Source of the DNA: Crotalaria pallida
Lineage: Eukaryota; Streptophyta; Magnoliopsida; Fabales; Fabaceae
Length of the DNA: 64,000 nt
Reading direction: 5' to 3'
Assembly: GCA_037953625.1 (NCBI GenBank)
Contig: CM075653.1
Location: 103,395,639 to 103,459,638 of the forward strand
Shown here: piece by piece, positions 11,381-22,315 of the stretch
Numbering within the stretch: the stretch's first letter is position 1
Layout: each line of letters begins with the position of its first letter
Made by a program: the position numbers and the translations under genes
Notes under the pieces: generated by a model
What the model was told of the DNA's origin: nothing
Database searches by the model: none
Seen by the model: only the letters and a program-made list of their open reading frames with translations

Positions 11381-13996
11381 TCCTTCATTTCTTATTCCAA
11401 ACCAAACACAACACTAAGAGCAAAATCAAGCTCTTAGTGAGAAGAGGAGAGAGAACCCGTGAGGGGAGAAGAAGAAGAAGAGAAGAATCAAATCTCAATC
11501 ACAACACCATATCTCCTACACAATCTAAGTGAAATCAAGCCAAGATATTGAAGAGGAAAAGGAGAAACCATGGACTTAGGAAAAGAGGGAGTGAAACCGT
11601 GAGGAGTAAGGAGAGAAACCAAAGAACAACCCAAAGATTTGGACTTGATTTTGAAGTTTTGATTTAATATGAGGTGCGTATAAGTCAAGAACCTGGAGCA
11701 GCTGACAGTTGGGAGGACCCGCAACGATTTCGGACAAAGTAATTGCTGGAGTTGAGGTGAGAGAGAAGCTTCCCTAAGACACCGTGGTATTTAGGTGATC
11801 TATTAGGACACTCCGTACTCTCTCAAAGTCGGAGTAAAGGTCTATCGTAGCTAGTAGCATACCCGATAAATTGTGTGCTTTGTTTGTATCGTGGTATACG
11901 AAGACTCAGACCTATACCATCACATGGTATTGATTGATTGATATATTTGTTTATGTTGAGATATATTGCTTATATTGTCATTGCATGAGCATAATGCATC
12001 ATCCCGCGATATAAGATAAGTATAGTAAAGACATTAGAAAACTATAAGAAATTCCCCAAAGGAAAGAGCGAGACTTTAAGGGATGGAACACGCGATGGAA
12101 CCGGATGATGCTGATATGCCGAGTACGTGGATCGAGCTAACAATATGACTATGACGATGATGCTTTGAATGTGGACACAATGACTGTGGATTTCTACAGA
12201 GATAGTTTCCACATGGTCGTAGCCATATGTTGAGATAGTTTCCAAGTGGTCGTAGCCACATGATGAGATAGTCTCCATATGGTTGTAGCCATATGTTGAG
12301 AGTGGTTTAAGATAGGTCGGAGCCTATCTATCAAAGAGTGATGGATATCCCGCATGTGGTCGGAGCCATATGCCGTTGGTGATTCTGAGTGGGTCGTAGC
12401 CCGTCAGAATGATGATTGATTATCTGCATATAGTCGGAGCTATATGCCGAGGTTGGTTCTGAATGTGTCCTAGCCCGTCAGAATGATTTTGGATATCCTG
12501 CATATGGTCGGAGCCATATGCCGAAAGCGATTCAGGATGGGTCGGAGCCCATTGATCATAGTAGTCGAGTCCCACAGAAGTAATCCTCAAATGGTTGGAG
12601 CTATATGACGGAGATGACTTAGGATGGGTCGACATTAGGACAATCGAGTATAATCTTACGACTTAAAACCCTTACCCGAAGTAGTGGAGAGGAAGATACG
12701 GTGTTTACCTGCATTGTAATCACTTGATGATTAGGATAGGGGAAGGTAATGACGGTGATTCGTCAAGAAGCCTAAGAGGAGTCTGTCTAGGCGGGAAAAA
12801 GCTACAGGGACCTGGGTTGACCATCCGAGGTTGGGTAGGTAGTCTGGTGTCATAGCTGAAGTACTGCATGATCACTAGATGGATGACTGACACCCCCTTG
12901 ACTAAATCAGGATCAGAAGATGGACACTTGAACACGGTGGAGGTGGACACCCTTGTCATGACAATCTTTCCCGGGCATTTTATATTATATTTTGGTGTCG
13001 TCTCCCGGAGCTGGTGTGGTTAGAGGTCTTGTACTTCCGGTTGCTTCCGACTAGGTGGATGGATTCCGAGGAGATGTAGACCTGAAACCAAAACCGTAAA
13101 GCTTGAATCCCGATACGATGGACTTGAGATATGTGGACAAAGAGACTTCGACTTTGCGAGACAAGCTATTTAAGAGATTCGACTTTGCGAGATAACTGAA
13201 TAAGAGATTTCCTTAAGCGAAAGATAAAGGTTTGGATAATGCGACGATTGTATTGCATCCTCATGCATCTTGCATAATTATCTGTTGTATTATTGTGCTG
13301 TGAATGTGTATTGTTGTATGCTTGTATTGTCTTAATATTTTGCCTATCGTAAACCCACACCGTCGACGATGCGTCGTTCGGAATGCTTACTCTCTCTGTC
13401 TTCACCCTTCCCTGTGGACTTCTGTGATGATGTCCACAGGCGACAGAGTAAGTAGATTATATTGGGAGTTGGCGCTTCAAGTATTAGCCTACGAAGACAA
13501 GACCGAGATGGAGTCTCGAAAGAGAAGAAGGTCAAGTTCGGCTCGAGGACTCGATGGTTGATGATTCGACTCTTCCGAGGAGTATTGCGTTGGGCGGAGG
13601 TCTACTGTCTTGGTATCTATGTCCAAGTATTGTACTCCCTTACCAGGTACTTAGACATCATTTGTTGCATCCACATGTGCACCCGAAAGATGTTTTATAA
13701 AGCTGGACAATCAATATTAAGTTTTCTGGTTAAACATAAAAGAGATGGGCTTTTAAATGTGATTTGTGGAAGCAAGTTTCAAAGTGCGATGTTTCTTAAC
13801 ATCTCGGTTTGGAGCTTGAAGTATAACATGAGATATGATAATCAATTTTCTATTGTAAACTATTTTGATAAAAGATTTTGGAACTTGGAGATTCTCATGT
13901 CCATGTTAGGTTTTCCAAAAAAAAAAAATGGCCCAAATTTTCACTACTTTGAATTAAAGAAACTTTATTTTCAAGTTGTCAAATCGGGGTGTTACA
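11381..13996 (+). mobile_element. Element X 5' LTR (first ~1.08 kb missing)
   Basis: Matches 28656-30950 and then continues 316 bases beyond the point where Y interrupts that copy, ending ...CGGGGTGTTACA at 13996 next to a primer site. The missing start corresponds to 27581-28655. It holds the TCG(T/G)AG hairpin array at 12206-12612. A 206-aa frame at 13462-14082 runs from LTR across the primer site into internal sequence and has no domain, so I do not call it. Confidence 0.87.
12206..12612. repeat. Hairpin array in X LTR: TCG(T/G)AG loop, varying stems
   Basis: About ten to twelve units spaced roughly 30-70 bases. Each has a loop TCGTAG or TCGGAG (one TTGTAG) flanked by complementary arms: CATATGG/CCATATG, GATAGG/CCTATC, GCATATAG/CTATATGC, GCATATGG/CCATATGC, GCATGTGG/CCATATGC (one G-U), and a longer unit with TTCTGA/TCAGAA outside GGG/CCC. 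Arms differ between units, yet most pair fully. Confidence 0.82.
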
Positions 13997-14174
13997 TTTG
14001 TGGTATCAGAGCAATGGTTGTCCTAAGTAACCTGATATATGGGCTTACATGCTTTGCTTGTGTGTATTTTTTTGTGTGTTAGTGTTAGAATCACGATGAG
14101 TGAGAATAGAAGTACGAAGTAACGCGAGCGTTCACACCATGTCTATCGTCCTGTCTCTATCGTTCTGTCTCGAT
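13997..14174 (+). mobile_element. Element X internal region, left segment
   Basis: The primer site TGGTATCAGAGC lies at 14001-14012 (tRNA-iMet type), five bases after the LTR end. About 160 bases of leader follow, with repeated CTATCGTTCTGTCTC-like pyrimidine-rich words. V interrupts it at 14175 and the same words resume at 25898. No coding sequence. Confidence 0.8.
14170..14174. repeat. V target-site duplication, left (TCGAT)
   Basis: TCGAT immediately precedes the V terminus TGTGACGC and is repeated at 25893-25897 after the other end of V. This proves V inserted whole into X internal sequence. Confidence 0.92.
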
Positions 14175-17100
14175 TGTGACGCTCTCTTTTTAACTTGAAA
14201 ATAATTAATATTTCCAAATAGTTTACTACTTGCTATCAAAGTTAGGACTAGAAAATTTTTCCTTTTTAATATTATTACTTACTTAATCAAAACCTCTTTT
14301 TGGACATAAACCGTTTCATGAATTCGGCTTAGTATTATCTTAGATTTGAAAAAGACTCTCGAGGAATCACACCCTTATTTATAGGAAACCTTAGTAGTTA
14401 TTATTTAAACATATGATTTGCCTCTAGAGTCAGATTTGAGTATATAATATATATACGTTTCGCCGAATTCTTTATAAACTGAAATCAGAGTTCGCGGAAG
14501 AAAAATAGTACTTATGGGGCATTGCTGAGGAAAATAAACATCATATATATATATATATAGATCATACCATCAAATAAAACCCCATCAGTACAGTAGCAAG
14601 TGAGAAAAAGTCGAGATAGCAAGTTTTGATAAGACATATACAGACCAGCTGCACTAAAATAAAAGCTCACTCTAAGACCTCTCAATATATACAATATATA
14701 ACAAAGTCCAAAAGCAGAAGTCCCAGAGCAAGTCTTCCATGTCCTCAGCAGCTCCTCAGATCCTCCACAGCTCTATCCCTAGGATCTAGGATCCAAAACA
14801 CCTATGCTATGCAGGCTCCTATGAACCAACGGGTCCACCTCTAGCGGAAACAGTCGGCTCAACATGCACCTCCTCCTCGCTCTCATCCTCCACAGGGTCC
14901 TCCTCGACCTCGCCCGACGGTGTAGAGACCCCACCACTGGGTCTAGGATCCGCAGAAGCAGTCCTATCATACTCAGTCGGACCAGGAGAAGGAGTCTCTT
15001 CAGTGACAACTCTATGGGATGAAGGATGGGAACGAGTGGCAGCTCTAAAACAAAAACTATGGAAACGACGCATAGGTCGAGCCGGGGGTGGTCCTCTATA
15101 AGTGTAAAAAGGTGGAACATGCATAGTATAGACTAATGGAACCCTAAATCACCGAGGTCGCACCCGCACCAGAGGGTTAGGGTGGTAGAGAGTAATCTCA
15201 ACCTCCCCCTCAAAGGTGGCACGGTGCTCCTCATACGTCCATATACCGCTAGGGATAGGGCGTATCTCGATGCAGGCTAGGTATCTGGCCATCACCTAAA
15301 CAGGGCACAGGGAGTAAGTATACACATATACATAATGGATAAAGACTAAAATTACAATCACAAATATATCATGGACAGATCATAATGCAAATACATATGA
15401 GCACACCAATTTTTCAACATTATAACTCTTATAATGCAAGTGGCATGATGTATGATTTTCTATCCACAACTGAGGCCTCTAAATGTCCATCTTGGACGTC
15501 CATCCAATACACCATTGTGTTCCCGGAACACCGACATTAGTTCCCAGAACATAATGCCGAACCATACTTGGATAAAAAGCATCACTCCCGGAGTGTGCAC
15601 CACGTTCCCAGAACGCCACGTTCCCAGAACGCATAAAAACCAGGTCCCGGACACTGGCCACATATCTATAATGTGTCATCAAGTAGGTTATACTTTGGTA
15701 CTCCCGGAGTACCCTCCTCATATTCCTAGAATATGATAACGATCCTACCAACCAGACTTCCAGTCTATATGTATGCACAACATCAGGGTTGGTTTTATCT
15801 TTACATTAATTAATGTGATTTAGAAATATTCCAATTTCTACTTTTGAATGATTTATTTGAGGTACAACATTTGGCATAAAATTCCCCCTTGAATTTTTCT
15901 CAAAACATGCCTTTTAAAACCCAGATTGAGTAATACAACTTCAATGGTATTTAAAACTTAACTTTTTATTTTTCAGCTTCAGGTACTAACCGGTTACAGT
16001 TTCAGGCTAACCGGTTAGAATTACAGACCTGAACTGTTTACCATTGCAATTCAGAAAAACCCTTTTTTCTTGAATTCTCTACCCAATCCAAAACACATTT
16101 AACATTGTTTTATACCTCAAAAACCATTGTTTCATCATTCAAAAGTCCAAATCACATATCCTTTTCCAATGAACATAATTTCTCTTGAAATTATTCCATC
16201 AATTTAAGGCATAAATTGTAATCTTTCCAATCTGAATTTATTGACATTATCACAACCCATATTCAGACCTTGTGTATTGAAATTAAGGCTTAGATTTGAG
16301 TAAAACTATTAAGATTTCAGGACTGATTTATAAACTGATTTTTCTTTGAAAATCTGCAGTGTCTAATCGGTTACGAAAATCGTGTAACCGGTTAGATTAT
16401 GCAGTCAGACCATTAAAACAAGAGTTTTAACAACTCATTTTCTTCCTTTCTCAAATCTAACCAAATTTCAGTATACACCAAGTTCATATGCCTTAAAATA
16501 AACATGATTACACCCAGAAACACATTCATATTGCATGCATCAAGTTTATTGTATTAAATTGCATGAAAATCCACATAAACACAATTTAACACAACAAAAC
16601 TTAAATCAAGCACTCAAACACAGAATTCAGCATTTATATAGCTTGCATGCATCAATTTAAAATTGGTCAAAACCACAGTGAGCAAGAAATTGGCCTCCAA
16701 GCCTTTGTGCTTAAAAACACATAATGCCCTTTTCAGTTTTGTGAACTCAAATCCTAAATCATTTAATTTTTAGTCTAAATCTAGTATAGTATAGACTTCT
16801 CCCATACCTCTAAGACGATCTTGATGAAGATTTTCACTGGATTTGAAGAGAAACCACAAACTCTCACAATTTCCCCAAGTCTGCACTCAGATTCGGTTTT
16901 CCAGCAACAGGGTCCAGAAACCACCAAAATTGACATGGAATTTGGCCAAAGAAATTGGGGAAAGTAATTAGAGATTGTTCTAGGCAACATGCACTAACGA
17001 ATGAGAAAGATTTGAGGCCTAAAGATTACCTGAGCTACTCAAAATCAAGGTTCCAACACAACTTCCAGAATCAGGAAATTCTGAACTCAGTTTTCCCAAC

Positions 17101-17772
17101 CTTCACTTCAATTGACGATTTCTCGTCACACAAAGACTCTCAGCTCACAAACTCTATATCAACACAAAGCCCTTGATGTGAGCTTTGTGAATGTGTATCA
17201 CTCGCTCAACAAAATTCAGAGATGAATGAGAATTTTCCCTCACGATTTTGGAACCCTAACTCAGCCTCTTCAACAAGAATTCAGATGAGTAACCCCTAAT
17301 CCATCAGAAATCCACCTATTTATAGACAAATTAGACCTCCATGCAGGGCGACGCGTGTGTTGCCACTAAATCCATGCAGTAATCGTGGCGATTACGGAGT
17401 AATTCGAGCGATTACGGAGTAATTCGATTGATTACTCATCAAAATCCATTAAACCAGTTTCTGAGTTCATCGTCTAACCGGTTACAGGGCATTACTAACC
17501 GGTTAGATCAGTTCAAAATTTAAAAATTATTATTTTTAAATCTTTCCCTCCAAGAACCTTTCTAATATTGCCTTTTAGTCCTCATCCAGGGACCAAAATG
17601 CAATTTCCTTATACTTTGCATTTATTTGCCATATAAAAATATTTCCACTTATTTTTATATTTAAGGCTAATTAAATACAAAACATAAACTTAGAAAAATT
17701 CTATAAATTAATAATAAAACTTTTTATTATTAATTTCCTATTATTCAGGAGACGAAAATTAGGGGTGTTACA
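14175..17772 (-). mobile_element. Element V 3' LTR (minus orientation, left)
   Basis: 3,598 bases from TGTGACGC to GGTGTTACA, paired with 22316-25892. On the element strand it begins TGTAACACC and ends GCGTCACA. It has a hairpin array (15517-15735), paired TAACCGGTTA palindromes (for example 15987-15996, 16008-16017, 16389-16398) and GTAATCG/CGATTAC inverted repeats near 17380. A reading frame that is open in the sister LTR is stopped here by CGA to TGA near 15149. Confidence 0.93.
15517..15735. repeat. Hairpin array in V LTR: TCCC(G/A)GA core, varying stems
   Basis: Near-palindromes with a fixed centre and different arms: GTGTTCC/GGAACAC (15517-15531), GTTC/GAAC (15540-15550), CACTCC/GGAGTG (15583-15595), two CGTTC/GAACG (15603-15615, 15619-15631), CCAGGTCC/GGACACTGG (15640-15657), GGTACTCC/GGAGTACC (15697-15713) and CATATTC/GAATATG (15719-15735). 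Repeated in the right LTR at about 23660-23878. Confidence 0.8.
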
Positions 17773-17790
17773 CTACTCCCCCACTTAAAA
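17773..17790 (-). other. V polypurine tract
   Basis: On the element strand AAGTGGGGGAGTAG lies directly before the 3' LTR and is preceded by the TTCGGGGACGAAATTCC motif common after chromovirus pol genes. The same motif precedes the Z 3' LTR at 57775. Confidence 0.8.
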
Positions 17791-17815
17791 GGAATTTCGT
17801 CCCCGAAATTCTAGA

Positions 17816-20800
17816 TTACAAAAACAACTCCGGATACTCTTGACGCATCTTCTCCTCTAATTCCCATGTAGCTTCAGATACGTCAGCATTCTCCCAAATT
17901 ACCTTGACCAAAGGTATTTCCTTTCCTCTGAGCCGCTTGACTTCACGATCTTCTATCCGAACCGGTCTGGTCTCAAAGGTCAGGTTTTCTCTCAGAGTTA
18001 GGTCATCAGGTTGGAGTTTCAGAACAACAGATGGATCATGAACATACTTTTTCAATTGCGAAACGTGAAAGATGTTATGCAAATTGGATAGAGAGGGTGG
18101 TAAAGCCAGTTGATAAGCAACAGGACCAACTCTCTTAAGAATCTGATATGGACCTATACACTTTGGCGAAAGCTTTCGGGTTCTCAAAGCTCTACTAATT
18201 CCTTTCATCGGAACTACCCGAAGGAACACGTGATCGCCCTCAGAAAACTCTAATGGTTTCCTCCTCTTATCCGCATAGCTCTTCTGCCGACTCTGAGCCG
18301 CTTTCATCTTAGCTTGAACCATCTTGATCTTCTCAGTTGTCTGTTGAATCATTTCTGGTCCAACCATCAAGTTCTCCCCCACTTGGAACCAACATAGCGG
18401 GGTTTGACACTTCCTTCCGTACAACGCCTTGAACGGTGCCATTCCAATGCTCGCATGGTAGCTATTGTTGTATGTGAATTCTGAAAGAGGTAACACTTGA
18501 TCCCAGTTTCCTTGTTCTTCAAGTGCACACGCTCGCAACACATCTTCCAAAGATTGAATTGTTCTCTCCGTCTCGCCATCCGTCTGTGGATGATACGCAG
18601 AACTCAATTTCAACCTTGTTCCCATAGCATCATGCAAACTCTTCCAGAATTGCGACGAAAATCTCGGATCTCGGTCTGATACAATGCTCGAAGGCACTCC
18701 GTGAAGACGAACTACCTCCTTGATATAGATCTGGGTAAGCTTGTTCAAGGAATAACGCATATTTATCGGAATAAAATGCGCCGACTTTGTTAACCTATCC
18801 ACAACCACCCAGATTGCATCATGATTTGCTGTTGTTCTCGGCAAACCAGACACAAAATCCGTTGAGATACTATCCCACTTCCACTGGGGAATCCTCAGAG
18901 GTTGCAACTGTCCTCCTGGTTTCTGATGTTCTACCTTCGATTTCTGACAAATCCAGCACGCCGCCACATATTCTGCCACATCTCTTTTCAATCCTGACCA
19001 CCAAAATATCTTCTTCAAATCCTGATACATTTTGGTCTATCCCGGATGCATACTCATCCGACTCTTATGGGCCTCATCAAGAATCAGCCTCCTAACTTCT
19101 TGATCTCTTGGTACACAAATCCTTGTCCTGAAACGAAGGATTCCATCCTGCCCACACTTGAAATCAGGTTCCTTTCCTTCCGAACCTAGTCTCATCTTTT
19201 CCATCAATTCTTCATCTACTCGTTGCAACTCCCGAATTCTTTCCAAGAACTCGTTTGTGATCTGCAACGTCCCCAACTTGATACTTGATGGCTCCACTTG
19301 CATCAACAAGCTCAAGTCTCTGAATTCTTCAATCAATGCTGCTTCCTTGACCATCATCGCACTAACGTGGATTGCTTTCCGACTCAACGCGTCTGCAACC
19401 ACATTCGCTTTACCCGGATGATAATGGAGTTTAAAATCATAATCCTTCAAGAACTCCATCCATCTTCTTTGCCTCATGTTCAACTCTTTCTGGTCGAACA
19501 GATATTTCAAACTCTTATGGTCACTAAATACTTGGAATGTAGTGCCATAGAGATGATGTCTCCATATCTTTAAGGCAAACACGATCGCAGCCAACTCCAA
19601 ATCGTGCGTCGGGTAATTCACCTCATGATTCTTCAATTGCCTCGATGCATACGCCACTACTCTTCCTTCTTGCATCAATACACAACCCAGTCCTTGCTTA
19701 GATGCATCACAATAAACTTCAAAACTCTTGTGAGGATCAGGTAAGATTAACACAGGAGACGATGTTAACCTTTCCTTCAACTCCCGGAAACTAACTTCGC
19801 ATCGATCGTCCCACACAAAGGGTTGATCCTTCCGAGTCAACTTGGTCAAAGGCAATGCAATCTTAGAAAATCCTTCTATGAATCGACGATAGTATCCAGC
19901 CAGTCCTAAGAAACTTCTCACCTCTGTCACCGTCTTAGGCTGTTCCCAACTTAGTACTGAACTTACCTTCGCTGGATCCACCGCAATTCCCTCCTTAAAG
20001 ATTACATGCCCCAGAAACTTCACTTCATTCAACCAAAACTCACACTTCGTAAGTTTGTCATATAATTGCTTCTCCTTCAGGACCTTTAACACAATCCTGA
20101 GATGCTTTTCATGTTCTTCCGGATTTTTAGAATAGACCAAAATATCGCCAATGAATACCACCACAAACAAATCCAAATATGGTCTAAAGATCCAGTTCAT
20201 ATAATCCATGAAAATAGCAGGTGCATTTGTCAATCCGAACGGCATCACAACATACTCATAATGACCGTATCGCGATCGAAATGCAGTCTTGGGTACATCC
20301 TCCTCCTTTATCCTGATCTGATGATAACCCGATCTCAGATCAATCTTGGAGAATACTGCGGCTCCCCTCACTTGATCCATAAGGTCATCAATCCTTGGCA
20401 AAGGATACTTATTCTTAATAGTGACCTTATTCAGTTGTCTGTAATCCACACACATCCTCATACTTCCATCTTTCTTCTTTACGAACAATAATGGAGCTCC
20501 CCAAGGTGAAACGCTTGGCCTGATCATCTGTTTCTGCAACAGCTCCTCGATTTGCTTCTTCATTTCTGCCATTTCTAGTGGTGCCATCCTATAAGGAGCA
20601 ATAGAGATGGGACCAGCTCCAGGGACTAAATCGATTCCAAACTCTATCTCTCGCTTCGGAGGTAATCCTGGTATCTCCTCAGGAAATACTTCCGGAAATT
20701 CCCTCACTACTGGAATTTCTTCGATCGACATCGACTCTTCTTCTCCAGAGGCCGAGAATAAACACATATAACCCTCCGGTTCAAGGGTCTTATATTGAAT

Positions 20801-22153
20801 TGTCTTTTCCTCACAATTGATGATCACTTGGTTCTTCATCAACCAATCCATTCCCAAGATCACATCCAATTGTACGTTAGGAAGACAAACCAAATCTACC
20901 TGGGATGAACGACCCATAACTTCTACATTACACCCTAAACAGACTTTAGCGGTGTAGATCGGTATTCCCGTAGGGGTATCTATACTAAGATAGAAGGGTG
21001 AATCAGAAACAATAAGATTCAGCCTACTCACACATTCAGGGGAAACAAAAGAATGTGTAGCTCTAGAATCAAACATGATTTTGCAAGGTTGATTATTGAG
21101 CAGAAAATTACCTTGCACGAGATTCGGGGTTTGGGTTGCTTCACTACCACTCAGGGTAAACACCCGTCCTTGTACCACAGGCTTTCCAGCAGATCCCTTT
21201 GCATCTCCCTTTGCAGATTCCTTACATTCACGGGCAAAGTGACCTTGCTTCCCACACTTGAAACATCCTCCTGTGGACCAACAAAACTGACCATGATGAT
21301 AACGCTTGCACTTCTCACAATAAGGAGCATTATCGCGAGGCTTGTTCCGGTTATCCATCACTGCCTTGCCTTTCCCCTTGTTCTCAGAATATGGACCATT
21401 ATTCCGATGGTCAAACTTCTTCTTCCTTTGGGGTCCATAGTTCTGTCCAACCCCCTTCACTTGACCTCCTATCAGTTCTGCCTTCTTATCATCCTCATAC
21501 ATTCTGCACATGTCCACTAGTGCAGGGAAACTCTGAATCCTTTGATAACTGAAGATAGACTTCAGCTCCGGCCTTAGTCCACCTTCAAATTTCACACACT
21601 TACTTCTTTCATCAGGGTTATTCAAGTAATAGGGAGAGTACTTCATCAGTTCCTCAAATCTGGCAGCATACTCCCCTACACTCATATCCCCCTGCTTCAA
21701 TTGCATGAATTCCACTTCCTTTTTCCTCCGCAAATCTTCTAGAAAATATTTATTAAGAAATTTCTCCATAAATACTCCCCAGTTGATTGCCCTCCTTTCA
21801 AAATTCAGCAATTGGACCGTGTGATCCCACCAGTTTTCAGCTTCCCCATGAAGCATGTAAACTGCATAGGTCACCTTCTGCTCATCAGAACACTCTAGAG
21901 TTCGGAAGATCTTATTGATCTCGTACAACCACTTGTTCGCCTCATCAGGTCTATATCCTCCCTCAAATCTTGGTGGATTGCACTTCCTGAACTCCGACAG
22001 AGTCTTAGCATCATGATTCACCATGTTGCCAGCAGATGGGTTACCAGCTCTCTCCTGAGATGATTGATGCCTCTGCTGCTGCTGCATACCCTCCAGCACG
22101 GTTGTGATTCGTTCTAACATTTCGTTTGTAACATTTCGATTCCGGGTTGCCAT
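17816..22153 (-). pseudogene. V gag-pol polyprotein, chromovirus (Tekay-like), inactivated
   Basis: A single frame of about 1,445 codons from ATG 22153 to the stop at 17816-17818, broken only by TAG at 19034-19036 within the integrase HHCC region, where Z has an alanine codon and W threonine. The order is gag core (EAENWWDHT, KKEVEFMQLKQGDMSVGEYAA), CCHC knuckle CFKCGKQGHFAREC (about residue 296), protease (about 360), RT (about 540-700), RNase H (YCDASKQGLG, HHLYGTTFQVFSDHKS), integrase (DRLTKSAHFIP, SDRDPRF, TDGETERT) and a chromodomain-like tail (PVRIEDREVKRLRGKEIPLV, ATWELEEKMRQEYPELF). Two catalytic motifs are altered: the protease reads DSRA instead of DSGA, and the RT reads FIGD instead of FIDD. 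The element could not replicate itself even without the stop. Length and order match Z. Confidence 0.95.
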
Positions 22154-22295
22154 AGAAAGACCTGTACTATGGGCGTTGGGTTACTAAAAAGGTCTTTAAG
22201 ACATAAATGTTACCACTAACTTACTCAAACATATTCAATCAATATTGAATATCATACTTAGCTGCATCTGTGGGGCCATGAGGAACAGGACCAAT

Positions 22296-22307
22296 GCTCT
22301 GATACCA
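22296..22307 (-). other. V primer-binding site (tRNA-iMet type)
   Basis: The minus strand reads TGGTATCAGAGC, eight bases after the inner end of the 5' LTR at 22316. Confidence 0.9.
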
Positions 22308-22315
22308 CCAAAGGG

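Noticed and set aside
12206..12612. Regularly spaced repeats resembling a CRISPR array
   Set aside because: Repeat units and spacers are not constant in length, the conserved part is a six-base loop, and the setting is a plant LTR.
13462..14082. 206-aa open frame spanning the X LTR and primer site
   Set aside because: It crosses the LTR/internal boundary, has no domain and low-complexity composition, and is truncated in the other X LTR copies.
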